This document shows positions 1 through 6,668 of a stretch of DNA of 7,837 bases, piece after piece. Source of the DNA: Deltaproteobacteria bacterium (lineage in GTDB: Bacteria; SAR324; NAC60-12). The translations under genes and the position numbers were made by a program. Below the pieces are notes generated by a model. That model did not search any database, was not told where the DNA came from, and saw only the letters and a list, made by a program, of their open reading frames with translations. The DNA is taken from NCBI GenBank assembly GCA_002730365.1, contig PBZZ01000044.1:8300-16136 (forward strand), in the 5' to 3' direction. Position 1 is the stretch's first letter. Every line of letters begins with the position of its first letter.

Positions 1-1878
1 AAGAATGAGCTCATTCACGATCTACCAGAAGCTAAAAATATTGTAAAAGAATCGGGCTACATAAATCTGCAAATAAATGACCCGGCTCTTTGTGCACGCT
101 ATACTGCATTTCGGATCAAAGACGTCAAGATTGGGCATTCTCCATTTTGGATGCAGCAGCGCTTGAGGCAGTGTGGAATGCGCCCCATCAACAACATCGT
201 GGACATCACCAATTATGTGATGCTTGAACTTGGGCAACCCCTCCATGCTTTTGATTATGAAGCGCTAGTCCAACGTAGTAGCGGCACTCCAACTATCTGC
301 GTTCGTTGTGCACAACCGGGGGAAGTGTTAGTGACTCTTGATGAGGTAGAACGTAAGTTAGACCCAGAGATGTTGTTGATTACCGATGAGCAGGGAGCGA
401 TTGCCATCGCAGGTGTGATGGGTGGGGGCAATACCGAAGTATCTGAATCGACAACAGATATTCTGTTGGAAGCAGCTCATTTTGAGTTTCTGAACAACCG
501 GCGCACCTCCCAACTACTGAAGCTCAAGACAGAAGCTGCAGAGCGGTTTGGCAAACGTCTGGATCCTGATCTGCCCCTTTTAGCAGGCTGGCGTGCAGCA
601 CGATTGATTGCCGAATTGGCTGGTGGGACTCTGGAACCCATAGTCGCGGATCTCTACCCAAGAAAACCTGAACTAGTCAGCATTGAACTGCACTCCGAAT
701 ATATTGAGCGAATCCTGGGAATCCAGATGCAAGAGGCTGAGGTTGTGCGGATTCTTAAGGCGCTGGAATTCGAAGTTACTATCAAGCAAGAAATCTATAA
801 GGTTCAGGTTCCCGCTCATCGTCAGGATGTGAGGATTCCAGCAGATCTAGTGGAAGAACTTGTACGCATCCATGGTTACAACCGCCTTCCTCCCACAAGA
901 TTAGCCGATGAATTGCCACAGCAACGAGAAAATTTTAAGTTGAATGGTGTAGAGAAAGTCCGTGATCTGCTTGTGGGAGCGGGGCTTGATGAGGTGATTA
1001 CCTACTCGCTAAACAGTCCTCTTGATGAAGCCAAGCTGCGTTTACAGACGGATGCGAGTGAAAGCACACAGATTGGCTTGCTAAACCCTCTCTCACAGGA
1101 GCGTAGCCATCTTCGTCAGACTCTACTGGTGGGCTTGCTTCAGACAGCACATGAAAACCTTCGACTGTTGTCTCGGATTCAGATTTTTGAGGTGGGTGGT
1201 GTGTTTTTAACTCAAGAGGGAGAAACCCTACCAGCTGAGCCACGTCGGCTGGCTACGTTGCTAACAGGTCCTCGCCAAGCCGATGCTTGGCAATCTGACC
1301 AAGCAACAACTGACTATGACTTTTATGACCTCAAGGGTCGTTTGGAAATTTTGTTGGAAGGCCTGCATTTACAATCTGAGATTCGCTGGGAGCGAGCCGA
1401 TGTTTTACCTTACCATCCAGGCCGCTGCGCTGGTCTTTATCTCAGTGGACAGATGCTTGGCTACATTGGAGAACTCCACCCGAAAATTCGTAATGAATTT
1501 TCTCTCCCAGAACAACCGTTTTGCATCGCAGAGCTGAATCTAGATCTGCTATTAAACCAATGGCAGCAAGCACACCAGATGCAGGAAATTTCTGGCTTCA
1601 CTCCAATCTACGAAGACTTGGCAGTTGTTGTAAATAAAGATCTTCCGGTAGCCCAAGTCTTTGGTGAAATGGAACAGGCAGGTCGTCCTTTGTTGAAAAA
1701 AGCTACCTTGTTCGATGTGTATACAGGAGAACAAGTGGCTGCCGATAAAAAAAGTTTGGCTTTTGCTCTCACCTTTCAGGCAAATGACCGCACTCTGCAG
1801 GACAAGGATGTCCAGAAGATCCGACAGAAAATTGTACGCCGACTCGAACAGACCTGTGATGCTCAATTGAGATCCTGA
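1..1878 (+). CDS. pheT: Phenylalanine--tRNA ligase beta subunit, 5'-truncated by window edge
   Basis: Beta subunit of the cytoplasmic alpha2-beta2 phenylalanyl-tRNA synthetase, which charges tRNA-Phe and, through the B3/4 domain, edits mischarged Tyr-tRNA. The frame is open from base 1, so the start lies upstream; the first ATG at 151 is internal, because CARYTAFRIKDVKIG just before it (from base 91) is already conserved B3/4 sequence. The 625 visible codons contain B3/4 (about bases 90-650, with RPINNIVDITNYVMLELGQP), the B5 domain (about 664-900, ending DLVEELVRIHGYNRLPPT), the catalytic-like core (about 940-1560) and the C-terminal FDX-ACB anticodon-binding domain (about 1594-1875). Compared with the usual length of about 795 residues, roughly 175 are missing, including the N-terminal tRNA-binding OB fold. 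pheS is presumably upstream. The next gene follows after 27 bp on the same strand. Confidence 0.97.
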   Translation, partial: KNELIHDLPEAKNIVKESGYINLQINDPALCARYTAFRIKDVKIGHSPFWMQQRLRQCGMRPINNIVDITNYVMLELGQPLHAFDYEALVQRSSGTPTICVRCAQPGEVLVTLDEVERKLDPEMLLITDEQGAIAIAGVMGGGNTEVSESTTDILLEAAHFEFLNNRRTSQLLKLKTEAAERFGKRLDPDLPLLAGWRAARLIAELAGGTLEPIVADLYPRKPELVSIELHSEYIERILGIQMQEAEVVRILKALEFEVTIKQEIYKVQVPAHRQDVRIPADLVEELVRIHGYNRLPPTRLADELPQQRENFKLNGVEKVRDLLVGAGLDEVITYSLNSPLDEAKLRLQTDASESTQIGLLNPLSQERSHLRQTLLVGLLQTAHENLRLLSRIQIFEVGGVFLTQEGETLPAEPRRLATLLTGPRQADAWQSDQATTDYDFYDLKGRLEILLEGLHLQSEIRWERADVLPYHPGRCAGLYLSGQMLGYIGELHPKIRNEFSLPEQPFCIAELNLDLLLNQWQQAHQMQEISGFTPIYEDLAVVVNKDLPVAQVFGEMEQAGRPLLKKATLFDVYTGEQVAADKKSLAFALTFQANDRTLQDKDVQKIRQKIVRRLEQTCDAQLRS

Positions 1879-1905
1879 AAACACCCCAAATACAGAGTTT
1901 TATTA

Positions 1906-2577
1906 ATGATTCTAGAGTTGGAAAATGTCGGAAAGTCCTTTCCTCATCCCAACGGCAACGAAAACGTTGAAGTCCTGCGCAACTTACAGTTACAAGTCAA
2001 TCAGGGTGAAACAGTTGCGGTGCTAGGGCAGTCAGGCAGTGGAAAATCGACTCTGCTTTCTTTGCTCGCGGGTCTTGACCAACCCACCAGCGGTGCCCTG
2101 AGGATTCGTGGAACAGATTTGGCCCAAATGAGTGAGGAAGAGCTAACGCGATTCCGTGCGGAGAATATTGGGATCATTTTCCAGCAATTTCATTTGATGT
2201 CGCATCTGACAGCTTTGGAAAACGTAAGTCTACCACTAGAGATTTTTCAAAGGGATGGACATGTAGAACGTTCTCGCAAAGCTTTGGAACAAGTACGACT
2301 TGAACATCGTCATGACCACTTTCCATACCAGTTGAGCGGTGGGGAATGCCAACGGGTAGCAATCGCGCGTGCTGTGGTCGTGGAACCAGCAATCCTATTG
2401 GCTGATGAACCTACAGGAAATTTGGATGTGGAAACTGGTGAGCAGATTGCGAATCTACTTTTTGATTTGGTACGTGATACGCAGATGACACTGTTAATGG
2501 TGACTCACAATAGGGATTTAGCGGCGCGATGCCAACGGCAAGTCGTGCTTCAACAGGGGCAACTCGCTGAACTTTGA
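1906..2577 (+). CDS. lolD: LolD/YbbA-type ABC transporter ATP-binding protein
   Basis: A 223-residue ABC ATPase of the MacB/LolD/YbbA group. In LolCDE such a subunit powers release of outer-membrane lipoproteins from the inner membrane. All nucleotide-site motifs are intact: Walker A GQSGSGKST (41-49), Q-loop Gln93 in IIFQQF, signature LSGGECQR (143-150, Cys where Gln is commoner), Walker B ILLADE (163-168), D-loop GNLD and H-loop His201 in VTHN. The length is normal and there is no membrane segment, so a permease partner is required, but none lies in the window. The gene sits 27 bp after pheT and 41 bp before the cysteine synthase gene, probably in one transcript. The ATG lacks a clear Shine-Dalgarno sequence. 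The ABC family is certain; LolD rather than YbbA or another MacB-like ATPase is inferred from similarity in the helical region (IFQQFHLMSHLTALENVSLP). Confidence 0.85.
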   Translation: MILELENVGKSFPHPNGNENVEVLRNLQLQVNQGETVAVLGQSGSGKSTLLSLLAGLDQPTSGALRIRGTDLAQMSEEELTRFRAENIGIIFQQFHLMSHLTALENVSLPLEIFQRDGHVERSRKALEQVRLEHRHDHFPYQLSGGECQRVAIARAVVVEPAILLADEPTGNLDVETGEQIANLLFDLVRDTQMTLLMVTHNRDLAARCQRQVVLQQGQLAEL

Positions 2578-2618
2578 ACTCACCTCATGCCGGGAACAAG
2601 GCATAGATTAAGGACAGC

Positions 2619-3629
2619 ATGGAAATTCGACAGGATTTCGTTGAAAGCATTGGCAACACACCACTGATTCGCCTGCGGAAGGCTTCAGAACTGACTGGGT
2701 GTACAATCCTGGGAAAAGCAGAGTTTTTAAATCCAGGAGGATCTGTAAAAGACCGAGCTGCCCGGGCAATTATTTTGGATGCAGAGAATAAAGGATTGCT
2801 TCAACCAGGTGGTCTGATTGTCGAAGGAACCGCTGGAAATACTGGAATTGGACTCGCCCTGGTTGGAAACGCCCGCGGCTACCGTACCCTTATCATTATT
2901 CCTGAGACTCAGAGCAAGGAAAAAAAAGACATGCTGCGACTCTGTGGTGCTGTGGTCAAAGAAGTTCCAGCAGTACCCTACAAAGATCCAAACAACTATA
3001 TTCATCAGTCGCGAAGAATCGCCGAGGAAACAGCCGCAACCGAATCCAACGGTGCCATTTGGGCCAATCAATTTGACAACACAGCAAATCGAATTGGGCA
3101 CTATGAAACAACAGGACCAGAAATCTGGGAGCAGACCGATGGGACTGTGGATGCCTTTATCTGCTCCGTTGGGACGGGAGGAACCTTGGCAGGGACAGCC
3201 ATGGCGCTACGCGAGAGAAATCCTGATATAATGATAGGTTTGGTTGATCCAATGGGGGCTGCGCTCTATTCCTACTATACCACGGGTGAATTACAATCTG
3301 TTGGAAGCTCAATTACCGAAGGAATTGGTCAGGGAAGAATCACCACTAACTTGGAAGGACTTAAGGTAGACGCTGCATTTCGAGTCACTGATGATGAGAT
3401 GTTGCCAATCTGCTTTGAACTATTGAGAGATGAAGCACTATGTTTGGGAGGGTCAGCAGCTCTGAATGTTGCAGGTGCGATCCGTTTGGCCAAGCAACTT
3501 GGGCCAGGCAAAACCATTGTCACTGTACTTTGTGACTCAGGCGTCCGCTACAAATCCAAGCTCTTCAATCCAGAGTTTTTGCGAAGCAAAGATTTGCCAG
3601 TACCAATCTGGCTGGAGAATGATGAATGA
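2619..3629 (+). CDS. cysK: Cysteine synthase family PLP enzyme (CysK-like)
   Basis: Fold-type II PLP enzyme, most likely O-acetylserine sulfhydrylase, making cysteine from O-acetylserine and sulfide in the cytoplasm. The N-terminus SIGNTPLIRLRKASE is typical. Lys44 in NPGGSVKDRAA is the expected Schiff-base lysine; the substrate loop is EGTAGNTGIGLA (69-80); the phosphate-binding glycine loop is GTGGTLAG (185-192); SITEGIG follows at 231-237 and CDSGVRYKSK at 305-314. At 336 residues it is longer than classical CysK/CysM (about 300-320), with a C-terminal extension. TAGNT replaces the common TSGNT, and GGSAALN (277-283) replaces the usual SSGA-type loop. I associate these features with a long subgroup annotated as cysteine synthase A; cystathionine beta-synthase-like activity is not excluded. 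There is no CBS domain. A good Shine-Dalgarno (TAAGGA, 2609-2614) supports this ATG. The stop overlaps the ddl start. Confidence 0.88.
   Translation: MEIRQDFVESIGNTPLIRLRKASELTGCTILGKAEFLNPGGSVKDRAARAIILDAENKGLLQPGGLIVEGTAGNTGIGLALVGNARGYRTLIIIPETQSKEKKDMLRLCGAVVKEVPAVPYKDPNNYIHQSRRIAEETAATESNGAIWANQFDNTANRIGHYETTGPEIWEQTDGTVDAFICSVGTGGTLAGTAMALRERNPDIMIGLVDPMGAALYSYYTTGELQSVGSSITEGIGQGRITTNLEGLKVDAAFRVTDDEMLPICFELLRDEALCLGGSAALNVAGAIRLAKQLGPGKTIVTVLCDSGVRYKSKLFNPEFLRSKDLPVPIWLENDE
3224..3232 (+). promoter_or_regulatory. Possible internal extended -10 promoter element in cysK
   Basis: TGATATAAT is a perfect extended -10 (TGn plus TATAAT at 3227-3232), about 390 bp upstream of the ddl start, with no recognisable -35 at 16-18 bp. 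It could give ddl and trmL expression independent of the upstream operon. It lies in coding sequence (Asp-Ile-Met with an ATA codon), and a similar GATATAATG occurs by codon use at 7281-7289, so chance is a real possibility. Confidence 0.25.
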
Positions 3630-4678
3630 AGACACGAGTTGCGATCCTCTGTGGTGGTTTGAGTGGAGAGCATCAGGTATCTTTAATCTCGGCTTTCAAT
3701 ATCGCCAGAACCCTTTCAAGAGAAAACTACGAGGTTCAGCTAATCGGTATCCGGAAAGATGGGAGTTGGTGCTGGAGACCTGAGGGGGACTTACTTTGCC
3801 AAACAGATGATATCCGTGAAATCCATTTGCATCCAGCAGCAGAAACTCTTCTTCCAAGACAATTGGGTCAGCTTCAAAATGAACAAGGAAAGTTACAGTG
3901 GCAGGCAGATGTTTGTTTCCCAATCACCCATGGGAATTTTGGAGAAGACGGCTCCTTGCAAGGGATGCTGCGACTACTTCGAATTCCCTTTGTCGGCTGT
4001 GATGTTTGGGGATCTGCGATCAGCATGGATAAGGATGTCACAAAGCGACTGCTCGTTCAGGCGGGGCTTCCGGTCACTCCTTTTATCACGTTACGTAGGA
4101 ATGAAAACCTACTCTATTCTGAAGTAGTCGCTAGATTGGGGTCGCCATTCTTCGTGAAACCAACTCGAGAAGGCTCTTCTTTGGGAGTTGCCAAGGTTCG
4201 CAACGAGGATGAATATCTAGAAGCATCGAAAGAAGCCTTCTCTCTGGACCACAAGATTTTGCTGGAACAAGCCATCATCGGTCGGGAAATTGAAGCTGCT
4301 GTCCTTGGAAATGATTCTCCTGAAGTGGCCGCGACGCTGGGTGAAATCATTCCCAATCATGAATTCTACTCCTTTGAAGCGAAGTACGTCGATCCGAATG
4401 GAGCGAGCCTGAAAATCCCTGCGGAGATCGAAGCTAATGTTGCGAATCGGATTCGTGATTTGGCTGTGGAGTCTTTTCGGATCGTCGAGGGTCTAGGGAT
4501 GGCACGGGTTGATTTCTTCCTAACCAAAGACAATCAGATTTACATTAACGAAATCAATACACTGCCTGGATTTACAAGCATTAGCATGTACCCGAAACTC
4601 TGGGAAGCATCAGGCTTGTCTTATTCAGAATTATTGCACCAATTGGTACTGTTGGGTCTTCAAAGAGCTGCTGTGTAA
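3626..4678 (+). CDS. ddl: D-alanine--D-alanine ligase
   Basis: ATP-grasp enzyme joining two D-alanines for the peptidoglycan pentapeptide precursor in the cytoplasm. Visible landmarks are the N-terminal loop CGGLSGEHQVSLISA with catalytic Glu15, a central lid region FVKPTREGSSLGVAKV (176-191) containing the conserved serines, LLEQAIIGREIEAAVLG (212-228), EAKY (251-254; Lys and Tyr as in DdlB) and the metal-binding end ARVDFF (293-298) followed by NEINTLPGFTSISMYPKLW (308-326). Tyr in EAKY fits a D-Ala-D-Ala rather than a vancomycin-type D-Ala-D-Lac ligase. The length of 350 is normal for the DdlA/DdlB range. The ATG shares ATGA with the cysK stop and has GGAG at 3614-3617, arguing for translational coupling. 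It is not next to murC, ftsQ or other division-cluster genes here. Confidence 0.96.
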   Translation: MKTRVAILCGGLSGEHQVSLISAFNIARTLSRENYEVQLIGIRKDGSWCWRPEGDLLCQTDDIREIHLHPAAETLLPRQLGQLQNEQGKLQWQADVCFPITHGNFGEDGSLQGMLRLLRIPFVGCDVWGSAISMDKDVTKRLLVQAGLPVTPFITLRRNENLLYSEVVARLGSPFFVKPTREGSSLGVAKVRNEDEYLEASKEAFSLDHKILLEQAIIGREIEAAVLGNDSPEVAATLGEIIPNHEFYSFEAKYVDPNGASLKIPAEIEANVANRIRDLAVESFRIVEGLGMARVDFFLTKDNQIYINEINTLPGFTSISMYPKLWEASGLSYSELLHQLVLLGLQRAAV

Positions 4679-4680
4679 CT

Positions 4681-5157
4681 GTGAGAATACACAAGAATCC
4701 ACTGTTGCAGGTGGTGTTGGTAGAACCGCAGATTCCGCCAAATACAGGGAATATTGCGCGATTGTGTGCCGCGACGAAGTGTCACCTTATTTTAGCTGGT
4801 GAACTCGGTTTTGAACTTTCTGATCGCACTTTGAAGCGGGCTGGGTTGGACTATTGGAATTGGGTCAGTTGGGAGCATATCCCGGATTGGGAAGAATGGG
4901 TCAAGCAGTTAGACTTCACACGTTGTCATTTTCTCTCTACTCATGCGATAACTCCTTACACCCAGATGCCGATTCAAGCGGGTGATTTTGTCTTCTTTGG
5001 CAAGGAAACGGCTGGTTTGCCAAAGTGGTTGTGGCAACCACATCCTGAAAGAAGCTTCACGATTCCCATGTGGGAATCTGAGGTGCGCAGTTTGAATCTT
5101 GCCTCTGCTGCCTCAATCGTGGTTTATGACGGACTCCGCCGCCTGGTCCCTTTTTAA
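4681..5157 (+). CDS. trmL: tRNA (cytidine/uridine-34-2'-O)-methyltransferase TrmL
   Basis: SPOUT-class, knotted SAM-dependent methyltransferase that 2'-O-methylates the wobble base of certain leucine tRNAs. The 158 residues match the size of E. coli TrmL (157) and the Bacillus CspR type. Motifs in order are VEPQIPPNTGNIARLCA (14-30), RAGLDYW (53-59), FFGKETAGLP (105-114) and IPM followed by VRSLNLASAASIVVYDGLR (135-153), the last two forming the SAM-binding knot. It starts with GTG two bases after the ddl stop and has no strong ribosome site, so it probably depends on translation of ddl. Homologues begin almost directly at the first beta strand (LQVVLVEP), so the true start could be the CTG or TTG around 4702-4705; the GTG adds only about seven residues. 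It is the last gene of the plus-strand run. Confidence 0.94.
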   Translation: MRIHKNPLLQVVLVEPQIPPNTGNIARLCAATKCHLILAGELGFELSDRTLKRAGLDYWNWVSWEHIPDWEEWVKQLDFTRCHFLSTHAITPYTQMPIQAGDFVFFGKETAGLPKWLWQPHPERSFTIPMWESEVRSLNLASAASIVVYDGLRRLVPF

Positions 5158-5161
5158 ACAT

Positions 5162-5190
5162 TTGACATCCATAAATTCTTTCTTTCAGAT
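5162..5190 (+). promoter_or_regulatory. Possible sigma-70-type promoter for the MinD/FlhG-like gene
   Basis: In the 69-bp gap after trmL there is a perfect -35 TTGACA (5162-5167). A 17-bp spacer leads to TCAGAT (5185-5190), which matches only 3 of 6 -10 positions. Transcription would begin near 5197, giving a leader of about 30 nt. No terminator hairpin is visible after trmL, so readthrough from the upstream run is also possible. Confidence 0.35.
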
Positions 5191-5226
5191 TCACGACGCT
5201 GTGCTACAGTAGCTCCTCCTTCATGG

Positions 5227-6174
5227 ATGACTGAGAAACAAGAAACGACATACAGCATGGAACAACGAACGAAACTTTGGGCTGTGGGTGGTGGCAAAGG
5301 AGGCGTGGGAAAGAGCTTCCTGACCACTAATATTGGGGTCTTGCTGGCCAAAGAAGGCAAGCGAGTGGTGCTTATGGATCTGGATCTAGGAGGAGCAAAT
5401 CTTCACACTTGCCTCGGGGTCACTGATCTGGATAGGGGAGTTTCTGACTTCTTGATGAGGCGCTACGAAGAGTTAGAAGAGGCCTTGGTTCCAACCCAAG
5501 TACCAAATCTTTTCCTACTAAGTGGAGCTCAGGATAGCCTAAATATCGCGAATCCAAAGTATGCGCAAAAAATTCGGCTTCTCCGTGAATTGAAAAAGAT
5601 TGAAGCGGACTACATTCTGATGGACTTGGGGGCAGGGACTTCCTTCAATACCCTAGATTTTTTCATTGCCGCAGACACGCAACTACTAGTAGCGATACCT
5701 GAGCCAACTTCTATCGAAAATGCCTATCGTTTTATTAAAAGTTCATTTTATCGGCAGATCCGACTGTATAGTGAAACCCCAGAGTTGCGGGATTTGGTTG
5801 AAGAATCAATGGATCGTAACAATCGGCATGGTATCCGTACTCCGCGTGAATTGCTGCTTCACCTGAAAGGACTAGGACCGGAGATGTCTGATTTTGGGGA
5901 ACAACAAACAGAGAGATATCGACCCAGTCTAATTCTGAATCAGGTTCGTTCCAACAACGACATCAAGGTCGGCCATGCAATGGAAACCGCCTGTCTAAAA
6001 TACTTTGGACTATCTGTAGATTTTCGAGGATATGTGACTAACAACGATTTGGTAAGGCGCTCAGTCTTACAGCGTAAGCCACTGATGATGCAGTCACCCG
6101 ATTCAGAAATCGGGCAAGACCTGCAACGCCTGCTCGGTAACATTTTGCAGCGTCAGAAGGTGCCACCGTCATGA
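5227..6174 (+). CDS. MinD/FlhG-like P-loop ATPase
   Basis: SIMIBI-class ATPase of the ParA/MinD superfamily, closest in appearance to FlhG/MinD2-type proteins that position cell-envelope or flagellar structures. It has the deviant Walker A GGKGGVGKS (22-30, signature Lys24 and P-loop Lys29), Walker A' Asp51/Asp53 in LMDLDLGGANLH and Walker B YILMDLGAG (129-137). FNTLDFFIAAD (140-150) and IPEPTSIENAYRFIKSSFYR (157-176) are typical of this subgroup. A segment of about 60 residues (roughly 175-232), rich in charged residues, separates this from SLILNQVRSNND. The last helix (about 298-310) has Leu/Ile at i, i+3, i+4, i+7 spacing and might bind membrane. There are no flagellar or division genes nearby, so its cargo is unknown. 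The start is uncertain: ATG 5227 has no ribosome site, and ATG 5257 (Met11) is also possible. The stop abuts rnpB. Confidence 0.88.
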   Translation: MTEKQETTYSMEQRTKLWAVGGGKGGVGKSFLTTNIGVLLAKEGKRVVLMDLDLGGANLHTCLGVTDLDRGVSDFLMRRYEELEEALVPTQVPNLFLLSGAQDSLNIANPKYAQKIRLLRELKKIEADYILMDLGAGTSFNTLDFFIAADTQLLVAIPEPTSIENAYRFIKSSFYRQIRLYSETPELRDLVEESMDRNNRHGIRTPRELLLHLKGLGPEMSDFGEQQTERYRPSLILNQVRSNNDIKVGHAMETACLKYFGLSVDFRGYVTNNDLVRRSVLQRKPLMMQSPDSEIGQDLQRLLGNILQRQKVPPS

Positions 6175-6556
6175 ATGCGGAGTCGGAGATAAGCCGGGTT
6201 CTGTTCTCTTCTAAGAGTCGTGATCATTTATCTAGGGTTGCTGTTACCAGTAACCTCCAGCATCCTACCCGATCGCTAGACGGGCCGCCTAATCACGATC
6301 CTATTTGGACTTGCAGCGGATGGGGTTTACCCTGCCAGGTCTGTCACCAGCCCCGCGGTGAGCTCTTACCTCCCCGTTTCACCCTTGCCTGTACCGAAGC
6401 CATCGGCGGTCTATTCTCTGTGGCACTTTCCGTCGGCTCACGCCGCCTGGCCGTTAGCCAGCATCCTGCCCTGTGCTGCCCGGACTTTCCTCTCGTTGCT
6501 CAAGAATCATGATTGATTCCCTCGCTACCAGCGATCACGTATCTAACTCCGCACAC
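6175..6556 (-). ncRNA. rnpB: RNase P RNA, bacterial type A
   Basis: Catalytic RNA of RNase P, which removes 5' leaders from pre-tRNAs. Read on the minus strand it contains GAGGAAAGUCCGGGC (complement of 6478-6492), GUGCCACAGA (CR-I side), AGGGUGAAA and GGUAAGAGCUCACCG (complement of 6356-6385), GUCCAAAUAGG, the GGGUAGG loop that pairs with the tRNA CCA end (6264-6270) and the 3' universal ACAGAACCCGGCUUAUC (6188-6204). P1 forms between 6542-6554 and 6175-6187, with a seven-base perfect core (GCGGAGU/ACUCCGC). P2 forms between 6533-6539 and 6219-6225 (seven perfect pairs). L18 is a GUAA tetraloop and a P19 hairpin lies at 6206-6217. The length of about 380 nt matches E. coli M1 RNA (377). Ends are estimated from P1 and the promoter; the mature 3' end may extend a few bases into the neighbouring stop codon. 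Confidence 0.96.
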
Positions 6557-6563
6557 TTTCTAC

Positions 6564-6594
6564 ATTATCAAGAAGTCTTTGCAATCGCTAACAA
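6564..6594 (-). promoter_or_regulatory. rnpB: Likely rnpB promoter
   Basis: On the minus strand GATAAT (6569-6564) matches 5 of 6 positions of the -10 consensus. It would start transcription near 6557-6556, just where the P1 helix of the RNase P RNA begins. The -35 is poor: TTGTTA (6594-6589) is 4 of 6 but needs a 19-bp spacer, while 16-17 bp gives TTAGCG or GTTAGC. The agreement between the predicted start and the RNA 5' end is the main support. Confidence 0.6.
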
Positions 6595-6649
6595 TTTTTC
6601 CATCACTGGCCAGTCCGCCTTGAGGAGTACGTTCATTGGCGCTGCCTAT

Positions 6650-6668
6650 GGTCCCTCGTTGAGAGACC
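6650..6668 (+). other. Short hairpin in the leader of the CNNM gene
   Basis: GGTCCCTC (6650-6657) can pair with GAGAGACC (6661-6668) across a 3-base loop, giving seven pairs and one C-A mismatch. No T-run follows, so it is not a standard terminator. It lies 27 bp before the ATG at 6696 and could affect translation initiation, or be chance. The rest of the divergent region (6595-6649) shows no clear plus-strand promoter. Confidence 0.3.

Noticed and set aside
998..1243. Minus-strand and alternate-frame ORFs within pheT and the other CDSs
   Set aside because: They overlap well-supported conserved genes completely, have no recognisable domain, and are typical shadow frames.
2587..2604. Inverted repeat ATGCC/GGCAT between the lolD and cysK genes as a terminator
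   Set aside because: It has only five pairs with an eight-base loop and no T-run after it, and the genes on either side are close enough to be cotranscribed.
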